Shown: positions 17,224 to 26,826, counted from the stretch's first letter. The stretch: DNA of 64,000 bases from Microvirga calopogonii (GCF_003347665.1 NZ_QDGA01000001.1:310655-374654); one strand, 5' to 3'. The notes: a model not told the origin generated them from the letters alone. Numbers and translations: made by a program.

Positions 17224-18114
17224 TTGGACTGGGACAAGATCAGACTGTTCTACGAAGTCGTCAACGCCGGGAATTTCACCCGCGCTGGCGAGAAGCTCGG
17301 CGTCAACCAGTCGTCCATCAGCCGGCAGATCAGCGCCCTCGAGCACGAACTGAAGGTCCCGCTCTTCCACCGCCATCCCCGTGGCCTGGTGCTGACGGAG
17401 CACGGCGATGTGCTCTTCAGGGCCGCGCAGGACATCCGCCTGCGCCTGGAGGAAACGCGCCAGCGCCTAACCGAGACCAGCGAGCGGCCCGCGGGCGAGC
17501 TCCGGGTGACGGCGACGGTCGGAATCGGCGGCATCTGGCTCGCCCGGCGCATCACCGAGTTCATCGATCTCTATCCCGAGGTACGCATCCAGCTGATCCT
17601 CACCAACGACGAGCTGGATCTTGCGATGAGGGAAGCGGACATCGCCATCCGCCTGCGCCTGCCGGCCCAGCCCGACCTGATCCAGCGCCGCCTCTTCACG
17701 ATCCAGTATCACGCCTACGCGGCGCATACCTATATCGAGCGCTGCGGGGAGCCCGAGAGCATCGCGGATCTCGACAATCACTCGATCCTCTGCCTGGGCG
17801 GGGAGCAGCCGTCCTTCATTCTCGATCTGCATCGCCTGACCACTCTTGGGCGCAACCCTAAGGATCCTCGTCCGAGCCGGTTCGTGGTCAACGATTCTCT
17901 GGCCCTGCGGCAGGCCATCGAGAACGGGGCCGGGATCGGCATGGCGCCGGACTATGCGATGAGCACCAATCCACGGGTCAAGCAGGTCCTGCGCGACGAG
18001 GAGATGCCGACCCTCGACAGTTATCTCGTCTATCCGGAAGAGATGCGCTCCGTGGCGCGCGTCCAGGTCTTCCGCGACTTCCTCGTCTCCAAGGCGCAAC
18101 GCTGGGACTTCTGA
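17224..18114 (+). CDS. LysR-family transcriptional regulator
   Basis: A 296-residue regulator with the usual N-terminal helix-turn-helix (AGNFTRAGEKLGVNQSSISRQI, seen in part near residues 16-37) and a C-terminal effector-binding domain. The start is a TTG at 17224, with a GAGG about 8-11 bases upstream; no ATG fits the conserved N-terminus. LysR proteins normally control a divergent gene, but the neighbour upstream is the co-directional kinase, so the target is not obvious. A dispersed palindromic repeat follows 30 bp after the stop. Confidence 0.88.
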   Translation: MDWDKIRLFYEVVNAGNFTRAGEKLGVNQSSISRQISALEHELKVPLFHRHPRGLVLTEHGDVLFRAAQDIRLRLEETRQRLTETSERPAGELRVTATVGIGGIWLARRITEFIDLYPEVRIQLILTNDELDLAMREADIAIRLRLPAQPDLIQRRLFTIQYHAYAAHTYIERCGEPESIADLDNHSILCLGGEQPSFILDLHRLTTLGRNPKDPRPSRFVVNDSLALRQAIENGAGIGMAPDYAMSTNPRVKQVLRDEEMPTLDSYLVYPEEMRSVARVQVFRDFLVSKAQRWDF

Positions 18115-18144
18115 AGCGAGCCGATCGCCCCTTCTCTGGGCTGG

Positions 18145-18195
18145 CGCATCGTTCCTCGCGAAAACCGGGTCCACTTTTCCGCGCGATGCTCTAAC
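18145..18195. repeat. dispersed rhizobial intergenic palindrome, copy 1
   Basis: An imperfect palindrome with outer arms GCGCATCG and CGCGATGC around the core CGAAAACCGGGTCCACTTTT. The same core recurs at 27281-27330 and, in opposite orientation, at 46567-46610. It has no coding capacity and lies between the LysR gene and the next small gene. Confidence 0.75.
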
Positions 18196-18261
18196 CTCAT
18201 TTTTTCCACGATTCTTAGGCTACGTAACGTTTTCCCGAAAACCCTTCAGGGCATCACCCCA

Positions 18262-18462
18262 ATGTCACGGTCCGTTCTCGCTGTTTTATCCATTGCCGTC
18301 GGCCTCCCGTTCCTGATCCTGCTCGCTCTCGTGTCGTCGGCGTCGGGGGTCAGCTCAAGCGTGTTCACGAGCGCCGTCGGCCTCGTGATCATGTCGGTGT
18401 TCCTGATGCTGGTGGTTTATGAGATCAAGCGGATCGTGGATCTGCCGCCGGACGCGCACTGA
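18262..18462 (+). CDS. 66-aa small membrane protein
   Basis: A 66-residue protein with two hydrophobic segments (about 5-26 and 33-54) and a short charged cytoplasmic tail (YEIKRIVDLPPDAH). No conserved motif is recognised. The ribosome binding site is weak. A strong stem-loop 50 bp downstream can terminate it. The function is unknown. Confidence 0.5.
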   Translation: MSRSVLAVLSIAVGLPFLILLALVSSASGVSSSVFTSAVGLVIMSVFLMLVVYEIKRIVDLPPDAH

Positions 18463-18511
18463 GATCCTGTATCGGATCGAGCATCGTGACCCCGACGCTC
18501 TTTACCCTTGG

Positions 18512-18545
18512 CCGGTGCACCGTTCCGTGCTGAACGGTGCACCGG
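18512..18545. terminator. bidirectional stem-loop terminator
   Basis: CCGGTGCACCGTTC (18512-18525) and GAACGGTGCACCGG (18532-18545) form a perfect 14-bp stem with a six-base loop. It lies between two convergent small genes (ends 18462 and 18571) and can serve both. The run of T residues after it is poor. Confidence 0.7.
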
Positions 18546-18570
18546 GATCTTCTCTCTCAGGAGAGGTGAT

Positions 18571-18786
18571 TCAAGCCGCGGCCCGCGACCGGTTCGGATG
18601 CTCTTCGGCCGTCGCCTGTTCCAGGGCCATCAGCAGAACACCGATGTCTTCATTCAGAAGATTGATGGCGTTGCGCGCGTATTCGCGAAAATCTTGCTTA
18701 ATGGCCTCAGCCTCGGCATCCCAAAGGCAATCTTCATACTCGGCATCGTAAAATGCGCGAGCAACCAGCTCCACTTGATAATCCAT
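18571..18786 (-). CDS. 71-aa acidic hypothetical protein
   Basis: A 71-residue soluble, acidic and helical protein (EYEDCLWDAEAEAIKQDF, LLNEDIGVLLMALEQA). No family is recognised. It has coherent amphipathic helices and its own terminator-like hairpin after the stop. The function is unknown. Confidence 0.45.
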   Translation of the reverse strand: MDYQVELVARAFYDAEYEDCLWDAEAEAIKQDFREYARNAINLLNEDIGVLLMALEQATAEEHPNRSRAAA

Positions 18787-18951
18787 TGATGCCCCGCTTC
18801 ACCGTTCAGGTTATTTTGTTTTCGCATGAGACCCGCGGCGCGAATACACACTGACTTTTATGATTTCACTCATCCGCCGCCAGGACAGTAGTAGGCTTAC
18901 AATCCGCTTCGACTGATCCGCAACTCGCCACATGAGCTACCCCCAAAGGGT

Positions 18952-19046
18952 TAGAGCATTTCTCGGCGAAGTGGATCCGGCTCGAGGGCCAAAAATGCGG
19001 CCCATCGACGACGAAAGCTCATACCACGCAAGTGCAAACAGCTCTA
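18952..19046. repeat. 95-bp intergenic element with TAGAGC/GCTCTA ends, copy 1
   Basis: A 95-bp non-coding block bounded by TAGAGC and its inverse GCTCTA. By hand alignment it matches 77 of 95 positions with an equally long block at 35914-36008, ungapped. The inner GCGAAGTGGATCCGG resembles the core of the shorter palindrome family. It accounts for about a third of the 337-bp gene-free stretch 18787-19123; I see nothing else there. Confidence 0.75.
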
Positions 19047-19123
19047 GGCCGCACATCGGCGGCCTGTCACGATGATCGTGTCGCAGGATTTTGCCAAAAA
19101 GATCCTGGAGCCGGTACGGTGTC

Positions 19124-19888
19124 TCACTCTCCTGCGGCCAGAGCCTGAACATTATCCTGTGCGAAGTCGAGATGCCCGGTCGCCCAGATCGCCGCCTGGG
19201 TCCTGTTGGTGGCCTTCACCTTCCGCAGGATCGCCTTGATATGCACCTTCACGGTGGCTTCCGCCACGCCGAGCTCGCGGGCGATCACCTTGTTCGAAGC
19301 GCCCCGCGTGAGATGCCGGAGGATCTGGGCTTCCCGCTCGGACAGCTTGTTGAGAAGCCCTGCGGGATTGGTGCCCGGCGCGAAGGCGCCGTCATGGGAG
19401 AAATGCGCGCGGCTCTGCCGGGCCTGCTCCAGGAGCGCGAGCCCGATCGAGGCCGGGATGTAGGTCTCGCCGAGCATGACGATTTCGAGTGCCTTGACCA
19501 GCGCGTGCCGATCCATGCTCGTCGGGCAGAACCCGTCCGTGCCGGCACCGAAGAGTTGAACAGCCGTATCGGGATCCACGGTGTCGGCCAGAACGACCAC
19601 GCGGGAAAACGAGTGCTGCGTCTTGAGCGCCTCCACCATGGCGGCGAGCTCCTCCGTCGAGCGGCTCTCGCAGATGATGAAAAGCACGGGCACCGTGTCG
19701 TCGAACGCGGGCAGGTTCGATGGGTCCTCACACGTCTCCGTCGCCAAGGTGAAGCGTGTCCCGGAGAGGATGTGGCCGATACCGGTGCGCAGCAGGAGAT
19801 TCTGACACATCAGGACCGTGGCGACGGTCTGAAAAGGATCCTGAGCAGCAGCGAGAATCTGCTCCCTGTAGACAACGTCGTGTCTCAT
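19124..19888 (-). CDS. LuxR-type response regulator-like transcription factor
   Basis: A 254-residue protein with an N-terminal receiver-like fold and a C-terminal LuxR/NarL helix-turn-helix (LSEREAQILRHLTRGASNKV, then IARELGVAEATVKVHIKAIL). The usual phospho-acceptor segment (D-x-x-M/L-P) is not recognisable; the corresponding region reads VPVLFIICESRS. It may therefore not be phosphorylated in the normal way. ATG 19888 has GGGG eight bases upstream; ATG 19903 is an alternative. A GGAAC-type stress promoter candidate lies about 120 bp upstream. No partner kinase is adjacent. Confidence 0.82.
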   Translation of the reverse strand: MRHDVVYREQILAAAQDPFQTVATVLMCQNLLLRTGIGHILSGTRFTLATETCEDPSNLPAFDDTVPVLFIICESRSTEELAAMVEALKTQHSFSRVVVLADTVDPDTAVQLFGAGTDGFCPTSMDRHALVKALEIVMLGETYIPASIGLALLEQARQSRAHFSHDGAFAPGTNPAGLLNKLSEREAQILRHLTRGASNKVIARELGVAEATVKVHIKAILRKVKATNRTQAAIWATGHLDFAQDNVQALAAGE

Positions 19889-20025
19889 GTGCTGTGCCCC
19901 CATTAAGTCCAGCGATATCTAGAGCAGGATCGTGACGCCATCCGTATGCAACACGAGGCGGAAAGCCTTGGTCGAAGGGCGCCGGATCCAGAAAGCCGAT
20001 CCGTGATCGGATCAAGCGTGGCGAC

Positions 20026-20050
20026 AACTATCCCTACAGGCATTAGTTCC
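20026..20050 (-). promoter_or_regulatory. candidate EcfG promoter of the LuxR-type gene
   Basis: On the minus strand GGAAC (20050-20046) is followed after 16 bases by AGTT (20029-20026), one base off the alphaproteobacterial general-stress consensus GGAAC-N16/17-CGTT. It lies 138 bp upstream of the LuxR-type start. Apart from this and a short CCGATC/GATCGG palindrome near 20000, I see nothing in the gap 19889-20363. Confidence 0.35.
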
Positions 20051-20363
20051 TTGATACCACGACCCCCGAAGGGGTAACTCTCCCTCCTTCAGGGATCCCG
20101 AAAGAGAGTGCGGTTCCATCCGCTCCATCGACGAGCATGCAGACTTCTTCAGTGCCGGAAGCGCGACAAGCAGGTGTCGCTCCTCGCGTCACAGGCGCTT
20201 GAATCCAGCGTTTGATCGCGCCTGGAAAACAGAAGTGTTGTCGACGCAACCTACGGCTTTCTTCCGCGAGAGTGCATCGACACTCACGTAACCGACTCTT
20301 GCGAGGGCGCGTTCGACGCTAGAGACAAAAGCCCATTCGCTTGACGCCGACGGGCCTCCGCGA

Positions 20364-20654
20364 TCATTCCGGTTGAGCGTGATCTTCCAGAGCCTGAATG
20401 AGCTCCATGCACTTCGCGGCAACGACGGCCGATACCTTCGGATCACCATGGTAGTGGCGCATGGCGACGGCATTCGCCTGTTCGAACAGGTCGGTCAGGT
20501 TTCCGGAGATGAAGGGACGGGAACTCGGAAACTCGAAGCCTTTGGGCTCGGGGCGGGATTTCGATTTCGAAGGGCGCTTCGGCTCGAACAGCGTCAGCAC
20601 TTCGCATTGGTCGGCAATCTTCTTGAGATCCTTGAACGCGATGATCTCCGCCAT
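20364..20654 (-). CDS. 96-aa hypothetical protein, probable general-stress gene
   Basis: A 96-residue protein with a Lys/Arg/Pro-rich stretch (EPKRPSKSKSRPEPKG, about residues 24-39) followed by a helical part containing LTDLFEQANAVAMRHYHGDP and ending in EDHAQPE. No family is recognised. It has a perfect GGAAC-N17-CGTT promoter about 75 bp upstream, so I infer control by the EcfG extracytoplasmic-function sigma factor that runs the general stress response in alphaproteobacteria. Nothing in the sequence indicates a biochemical activity. Confidence 0.6.
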   Translation of the reverse strand: MAEIIAFKDLKKIADQCEVLTLFEPKRPSKSKSRPEPKGFEFPSSRPFISGNLTDLFEQANAVAMRHYHGDPKVSAVVAAKCMELIQALEDHAQPE

Positions 20655-20727
20655 GTCCTACTCCACGCAACACATTGTGCCCCGCTTTATCCTCTTCCGA
20701 CGCAAAGGTCATGGGGCCTGCATCGAA

Positions 20728-20753
20728 AACGAGCGGTTCCTGAAAAGCGTTCC
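20728..20753 (-). promoter_or_regulatory. EcfG (general stress sigma factor) promoter
   Basis: On the minus strand GGAAC (20753-20749) and CGTT (20731-20728) are separated by exactly 17 bases, a full match to the known EcfG consensus. The predicted start site is near 20720, giving a leader of about 65 bases before the 96-aa gene. Confidence 0.65.
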
Positions 20754-20908
20754 AGAGAATAATCATGAGCGCGGAGAATGTGACCCGTCTCTTTCGGGTT
20801 AAGTCGGTGTGGTGCGGCGCCTGATCTCGGAATTGCTGTTCATCGATAGCTTATGAGCACAGGATTGTATGCTCATGGAATTGGAGGACCCCGCCTCGTC
20901 ATGGCCGA

Positions 20909-20927
20909 CCCCGGATCAAGTCCGGGG
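20909..20927. repeat. 19-base palindromic repeat, copy 1
   Basis: CCCCGGATCAAGTCCGGGG is a hairpin with 7-bp arms. The identical 19 bases occur at 22732-22750, in both cases next to ATGGCCG. The surrounding bases 20780-21011 hold no gene that I can support. Confidence 0.7.
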
Positions 20928-21011
20928 AGGTGATGACGTTGGAGCGTGTCATTCCTGCGAGGATACGCTGCGGAGCAGATGGAAAGCGTCTCAGATGCGC
21001 TGAACGACGAA

Positions 21012-21431
21012 TCACCGCTCCCAGGAATGTCGCGGCCCTGCCGGCTGTCTTGCTCCGTCAACGCTCCAGGCACCGGGACCGGTGAAGACGAAGAGCAGGA
21101 ACACAAAACAAAAGAGCACTGCCGCATCGCCGCCATTGAGCGCCGGATAAGGGCTCTGCGGGGCATGGAACATCCAATAGGCCACGGCCATCTCGCCGGC
21201 GAGCAGAAAGGCGACGGGCCGGGTGAACAGGCCGATCAGGATCAGAAAGCCGCCCACAAGCTCGAGGACGGCACCGATCCCGAACAGCGAGAGGAGCGGC
21301 GGCGTGCCGCCCTGGGGAGGCGCCGGGAAGCCGAACAGCTTCTGCGTCCCGTGCTCCATGAAGACCAGGGCCGTGACGATCCTGAGGACAGCCAGGGCAT
21401 GGGGTGACCAACGGTCGAGGGTGGCGGACAT
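21012..21431 (-). CDS. DoxX-family membrane protein
   Basis: A 139-residue protein with four hydrophobic segments and the DoxX signature: HALAVLRIVTALVFMEHGTQ at the N-terminus, KLFGFP, and GAVLELVGGFLILIGLFTRP in the middle. DoxX relatives sit in the inner membrane and are linked to respiratory or redox processes, though most are uncharacterised. Start at ATG 21431. It is divergent from the DUF1194 gene with about 400 bp between them. The substrate or partner is unknown. Confidence 0.85.
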   Translation of the reverse strand: MSATLDRWSPHALAVLRIVTALVFMEHGTQKLFGFPAPPQGGTPPLLSLFGIGAVLELVGGFLILIGLFTRPVAFLLAGEMAVAYWMFHAPQSPYPALNGGDAAVLFCFVFLLFVFTGPGAWSVDGARQPAGPRHSWER

Positions 21432-21710
21432 GCGAATGGGAACCTTCTGCTGTCAATTGGAACACCGAGGCAAGCCCGGGTCTCTGCCGACCGGTTTATA
21501 AGGCGGGCGGGACAGACGGCCACCGTCTCCCTGTCCGATTGCCCTCCCTGGACCTGATGGGACTTCAGTCTTTCAGGGACTTGCCCAGTCGGCCATGCAG
21601 GTTCCTCACGTTAAATTGAGACAACCGGCCCCGCGCTCGAGACGATCCAACCTTGCCCGGCGGGAGATTCATGCCAGCTTCTCCCGACAGTCCGTCTCAT
21701 CCGCCCTCCC

Positions 21711-21746
21711 CTCATCCCGAGGAGCCGCGAAGCGGCGCCTCGAAGG
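21711..21746. repeat. GC-rich hairpin repeat of a type common in Rhizobiales
   Basis: The stretch beginning CTCATCCCGAGGAGCCGCGA and ending GCGGCGCCTCGAAGG has nested arms (GCCGC-gaa-GCGGC inside GAG...CTC). I recognise this sequence type from other rhizobial genomes, where it is dispersed in many copies. Only one copy is visible here. It is the only structure I see in the gap 21432-21827. Confidence 0.45.
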
Positions 21747-21827
21747 AGCTTCCAGAGAGCATCGGAGCGCCATCGTCCCGAGGACCAGAGGTATATGGGC
21801 CGGACGTCGAGAGGAACGGAGGTCGGT

Positions 21828-22625
21828 ATGGGTTTCAGGCGTCTCAGCATGATCGCGGCTCTCATGGTGGCATCGCTCTGGCTGCCGGGCTCCGCCGCGA
21901 AAGCGGAAACGGAAGTGGACGTCGCGCTCGTCCTCGCGGTCGATGTGTCCCGCTCCATGGACCCGGACGAGCAGGAGCTGCAGCGCCAAGGCTTCATCGA
22001 GGCTTTCCGCTCGCCCCAGGTGCACGATGCCATCAAGAACGGCATGGTGGGCCGGATCATCGTGACCTATTTCGAGTGGTCGGGCGTCGATTACCAGCAG
22101 GTCATCGTGCCCTGGACCATCATCGACGGCCCCGACGCGGCCTTGAAGTTCGCGGACAGCCTGCACGACAATCCGATCGGCCGCGTGCGGCGGACGTCGA
22201 TCTCGGGCGCCATCGACTTCGGCACGAAGCTTTTGGATCAGACCGGCGTCGAGCCCATCCGCCGCGTGATCGACATCTCGGGCGATGGCCCTAACAGCAG
22301 CGGACGGGGTGTCGTCGCGGCCCGCGACGAGGCCATCGCGAAGGGCATCACCATCAATGGGCTTCCCATCATGCTCAAGCGTCCGACCGGCTTCGGCGAT
22401 ATGGAGAACCTCGACCTCTACTACAAAACCTGCGTCATCGGCGGAGACGGAGCGTTCCTCGTCCCCGTGCGGGAGCGTCACCAATTTGCCGATGCGATCC
22501 GCACGAAGATCATCCGCGAAATTGCTGCGCTCCCAAGCCCATCGCTGATCCAGAAGATCCAGGCGAGCTCTCCCATCACCTGCCAGGAGGGCGAGCGCGG
22601 GATGTATCGCTGGGACCGGAACTGA
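21828..22625 (+). CDS. DUF1194 (von Willebrand factor A-like) secreted protein
   Basis: A 265-residue protein with a signal peptide ending near AAKA (about residue 27) and a VWA-like domain. The MIDAS-type metal motif is DVSRSMDP (DxSxS form) near residue 40, with a second segment GDGPNSSGRG. This matches the DUF1194 family. Such domains normally bind a divalent metal and a protein partner outside the cytoplasm. Start at ATG 21828 is decided by GGAGGT four bases upstream. It is a single gene; the following repeat and gap separate it from the TctC-type gene. The function of the family is not established. Confidence 0.88.
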   Translation: MGFRRLSMIAALMVASLWLPGSAAKAETEVDVALVLAVDVSRSMDPDEQELQRQGFIEAFRSPQVHDAIKNGMVGRIIVTYFEWSGVDYQQVIVPWTIIDGPDAALKFADSLHDNPIGRVRRTSISGAIDFGTKLLDQTGVEPIRRVIDISGDGPNSSGRGVVAARDEAIAKGITINGLPIMLKRPTGFGDMENLDLYYKTCVIGGDGAFLVPVRERHQFADAIRTKIIREIAALPSPSLIQKIQASSPITCQEGERGMYRWDRN

Positions 22626-22731
22626 CGTCGCAGGTCGGAGCATCCACCCACCACGTCTTCACCGGCCTCGTGCCGGTGATCTCGATCGGAAAGGCGCAGC
22701 GCTTCAAGGAAGCGGGATGGCCGGGACTGAT

Positions 22732-22750
22732 CCCCGGATCAAGTCCGGGG
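22732..22750. repeat. 19-base palindromic repeat, copy 2
   Basis: Identical to 20909-20927. Here it sits inside a larger hairpin, flanked by ATGGCCG on the left and CGGCCAT on the right. It lies between the stops of the convergent DUF1194 and TctC-type genes and could act as a terminator. Confidence 0.7.
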
Positions 22751-22815
22751 ACGGCCATGGCGTCGGAGGACCGATCAACACCCGTTAAGAGCAACGAGCG
22801 GGTCTTCGGCCAGGC

Positions 22816-23802
22816 TCATTCCAGCGTGATATTGGCCGTCCTGATCACCTTCTCCCATTTCGTGCCTTCGTCCTGCATGTAGGTGGCCATCTCGGACGGA
22901 GAGCTCTGGAGCACGTCGATGCCGGCACCGACCAGCTTGTCGCGGATCTCCGCATTGCCGATCACACGGCGATAGGTGTCGTTGAGCTTGGCGACGATTT
23001 CGGACGGCGTGCCCGCCGGCGCGACAAAACCCTGCCAGGCCCAGGCCTCGAACTCCGGTTGATCGGCCGCCACGGGCGGCACGCCGGGCAGGCCTGCGAA
23101 TTCCTTCGGCGATGCGACCGCGATCGCCTTGATCGGGCCGGAGAGCTGCGAGCGCGCGGTGGCGAAATCGATGAACATCATGTCCACCTGCCCGGCCACC
23201 AGATCCTGCACGGCGGGCGCGGCGCCCCGGTACGGCACATGGGTGAGCTTGATCCCGGCCCCTTGACCGAGCAGCTCCGTGGCGAGGTGGAACGGACTGC
23301 CCAGTCCCGGCGTCGCGTAGTTGATGCGGCCGGGATTCTTCTTCGCCTCGGCCACGAGTTCCTGGACCGATTTCACCGGCAACTTGTTCGTGTTGACGAG
23401 AAGCACCAGGGCAAAGCGCCCGGTCAGGGAAATCGGGGTGAAATCCTTGTAGGGATCGAAGGACAGCTTCCGGTAAAGGGTGCGGTTCGTCGAGAAGGTC
23501 GCGGTGTCGCCCAGGAGCAGCGTGTAACCGTCGGGCTCAGCGCGCGCCACCGTGTCGGCCCCGATATTGGTGCCGGCGCCGGGCTTGTTCTCGATAACGA
23601 ATTGCTGGCCGAGCTGCTCGCCCATGGCGCCGAAGACGAGGCGGGCGAAGAAATCCGTTCCGCCGCCGGCAGCATAGGGCACGATCACCCGCACCGGCCT
23701 TGTGGGGTAAGCGGATTGCGCGAAGCTCGGCCAGGACGCCAGGGTCGCGGCGGCGGATCCGGCGGCCAGGGTCTTGATGAGGTTGCGGCGGGTCGGATTC
23801 AT
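22816..23802 (-). CDS. tripartite tricarboxylate transporter (Bug/TctC family) substrate-binding protein
   Basis: A 328-residue periplasmic binding protein. The N-terminus MNPTRRNLIKTLAAGSAAATL has a twin-arginine-like signal, cleaved near SFAQ. The mature part opens with the Bug-family pattern YPTRPVRVIVPYAAGGGTDF, and the ligand-loop segments GAGTNIGADTVARA and TPGLGSPFHLATELL follow. Members bind carboxylates such as tricarboxylates, aromatic acids or amino acids. The membrane partners TctA and TctB are not adjacent, which is common for this greatly expanded family. The ligand cannot be predicted. Confidence 0.9.
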   Translation of the reverse strand: MNPTRRNLIKTLAAGSAAATLASWPSFAQSAYPTRPVRVIVPYAAGGGTDFFARLVFGAMGEQLGQQFVIENKPGAGTNIGADTVARAEPDGYTLLLGDTATFSTNRTLYRKLSFDPYKDFTPISLTGRFALVLLVNTNKLPVKSVQELVAEAKKNPGRINYATPGLGSPFHLATELLGQGAGIKLTHVPYRGAAPAVQDLVAGQVDMMFIDFATARSQLSGPIKAIAVASPKEFAGLPGVPPVAADQPEFEAWAWQGFVAPAGTPSEIVAKLNDTYRRVIGNAEIRDKLVGAGIDVLQSSPSEMATYMQDEGTKWEKVIRTANITLE

Positions 23803-24004
23803 GGCGTTCTCCCGAGGGCCTGTCCCATTTCAGGGTTCATTCGTCCGGCGGGAGATAGCGTGGCCCTTCAGGGCCACCAAGGCCGACCTAAGTTGAGGCT
23901 GGAACGAGACCGGTCCAGTTTTTTACCGTCCCGCCTGAACATGGCGGCACCGCCTGCATTCTCCTCTTGAACACGCAAAGCTTCCCGAAGACAGGAGATA
24001 ACCT

Positions 24005-24262
24005 ATGGGCGTGAAAAAAGAAGAAGACGAACTCGTCGATGCCGGCTCGGAATATTCCTTCCCGGCCAGTGATCCCCCCTCCTATATGGGTGGGTCGGCC
24101 GTCGCCGGACCTCCCCCGCAGAGGGAGCCGGCGCGGGAACCCGTGAACACGGCCGTGTCCAATCCGGAGGAGGTCAAGCCAGTCTGTGACGCTCCCGAGG
24201 GTACGGATCCTGCCCAGGCCGGCAAGGCACCCAAGCAACCGTCCGGCGGCAACAATCCCTGA
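24005..24262 (+). CDS. 85-aa acidic, Pro/Gly-rich hypothetical protein
   Basis: An 85-residue, probably disordered protein starting MGVKKEEDELVDAGSEYSFP and ending in PKQPSGGNNP. It has no hydrophobic segment and only one Cys. The ATG is preceded by ACAGGAGATAACCT, a good ribosome binding site. A long hairpin follows the stop. No family is recognised; the composition resembles small stress-related proteins, but that is weak evidence. Confidence 0.6.
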   Translation: MGVKKEEDELVDAGSEYSFPASDPPSYMGGSAVAGPPPQREPAREPVNTAVSNPEEVKPVCDAPEGTDPAQAGKAPKQPSGGNNP

Positions 24263-24278
24263 CGTTACCCCCTAGCCG

Positions 24279-24317
24279 ATCTCCGGCATGTTCCTGTTGA
24301 CAGGACGTGCCGGAGAT
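24279..24317 (+). terminator. long hairpin after the 85-aa gene
   Basis: Outer arms ATCTCCGGCA and TGCCGGAGAT (10 bp) enclose an inner TCCTGT/ACAGGA stem. It starts 17 bases after the stop codon at 24262 and probably ends that transcript. No clear U-run follows. Confidence 0.6.
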
Positions 24318-24475
24318 TGCGGTAAATTCTTCCAATCGATTGCGAGTGCTTTCATCCTGCCTTCATCTTGGCAGTGGCATCTGCCCTGATTGACCCTAAA
24401 ATGGTCCGTGATCCCCTTTGGGATCGGCAAAGGATTTCGAGAACTGGCCCTATCAGGGCCACCTCAAGGAAGTGA

Positions 24476-26116
<1,641 letters not shown>

Positions 26117-26122
26117 GGCAGG

Positions 26123-26536
26123 TTAATAGGTCTCCCAGAGGCCCGGCGTCGCCAGTTCCAGAAGATGGCCGTCGGGATCCCGGAAATAGACGCTGGTCCC
26201 GCCACGGGACCAGGTCGTCCTGCTCTCGATGGGTATGCCGCGCTCCTGGAGCCGGCTTTCCCATGCCGCCAGATCATCGGCTGAAACCGCGAAGCCGATA
26301 TGCAGCGGCCCCTGCCCGTCATGACCTGGGATCGTCCCGCCAGGCGTGGGCATGTCCTCCCTCGACGCACCGCGCAGGAAGAGCAGCAGCACGCTCTTGC
26401 CGCCCACATCGAAGGCGCACATGCGCTGGTTGCCGAAAAGCACCCTCAGGTCGAGGGATTCCTCATAGAAGGCTCGGGCGCGGGACAGGTCGTCGACATA
26501 GAGGGCCGTCTCAAGAACAGCATTCAGCTTGGGCAT
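26123..26536 (-). CDS. VOC-superfamily (glyoxalase/bleomycin-resistance-like) protein
   Basis: A 137-residue protein with two beta-alpha-beta-beta-beta modules. The first opens with LETALYVDDLSRARAFYEE and the second with GPLHIGFAVSADDL. Likely metal ligands are the His of GPLHIGF and the Glu of HLLELATPG. The family includes glyoxalases, dioxygenases and antibiotic-binding proteins; the substrate here is unknown. Its stop is 6 bases from the pgm stop on the other strand. Confidence 0.85.
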   Translation of the reverse strand: MPKLNAVLETALYVDDLSRARAFYEESLDLRVLFGNQRMCAFDVGGKSVLLLFLRGASREDMPTPGGTIPGHDGQGPLHIGFAVSADDLAAWESRLQERGIPIESRTTWSRGGTSVYFRDPDGHLLELATPGLWETY

Positions 26537-26663
26537 CTTGGACCTTCCGAAATCACATTTGCCTGCATTTTGACCTCAGCGATCCCATCCAAGTCCAATT
26601 ATCCCTGAAAACAGTGCGTTTGAGGGCGGCGAAAAATTGGGCAACGATGCTGACCTTTTGGTC

Positions 26664-26692
26664 TTGAAACCGGCCTGCCGAGCTCTTACTTC
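26664..26692 (+). promoter_or_regulatory. sigma70 promoter of the small RNA
   Basis: TTGAAA (26664-26669) and TACTTC (26687-26692) are separated by 17 bases. The -10 is weak, but position and spacing fit a transcript that starts near 26699 and ends at the terminator at 26788. Confidence 0.45.
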
Positions 26693-26698
26693 TTGCAG

Positions 26699-26788
26699 TG
26701 CAACACGGCGATTGGCGTCGCAGCGTTGCTGCCCTTCTTGGGCGTTTCCTCCCTAAACTTCGGGCCGTTGGCAACAACGGCCTTTTTT
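26699..26788 (+). ncRNA. mmgR: MmgR-like (alpha-r8 family) trans-acting small RNA
   Basis: A non-coding stretch of about 90 bases between a promoter-like sequence and a strong terminator. It has a 5' hairpin region (GCAGC-gt-TGCTGC, about 26720-26732), then a pyrimidine-rich unpaired segment containing the exact decamer TTTCCTCCCT (26745-26754), then the terminator stem GGCCGTTG/CAACGGCC with six U residues. This order and the decamer are the described hallmarks of the rhizobial MmgR family, whose Sinorhizobium member restrains polyhydroxybutyrate accumulation. The CU-rich loop can pair with Shine-Dalgarno sequences of target mRNAs. The family call is from memory of the motif; the start is inferred. 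Confidence 0.7.
26763..26788 (+). terminator. Rho-independent terminator of the small RNA
   Basis: GGCCGTTG (26763-26770), loop GCAA, CAACGGCC (26775-26782), then six T. It is a textbook intrinsic terminator with no protein gene directly upstream on this strand, which itself points to an RNA gene. Confidence 0.88.
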
Positions 26789-26826
26789 CTTGCCTGGAAC
26801 CCGCGACCGCGGCCCCGAGAGGCACA

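Noticed and set aside
23860-23877. GTGGCCCT-TC-AGGGCCAC palindrome upstream of the TctC-type gene.
   Set aside because: It is a single short GC-rich hairpin with no promoter or terminator context; I could not assign a role.
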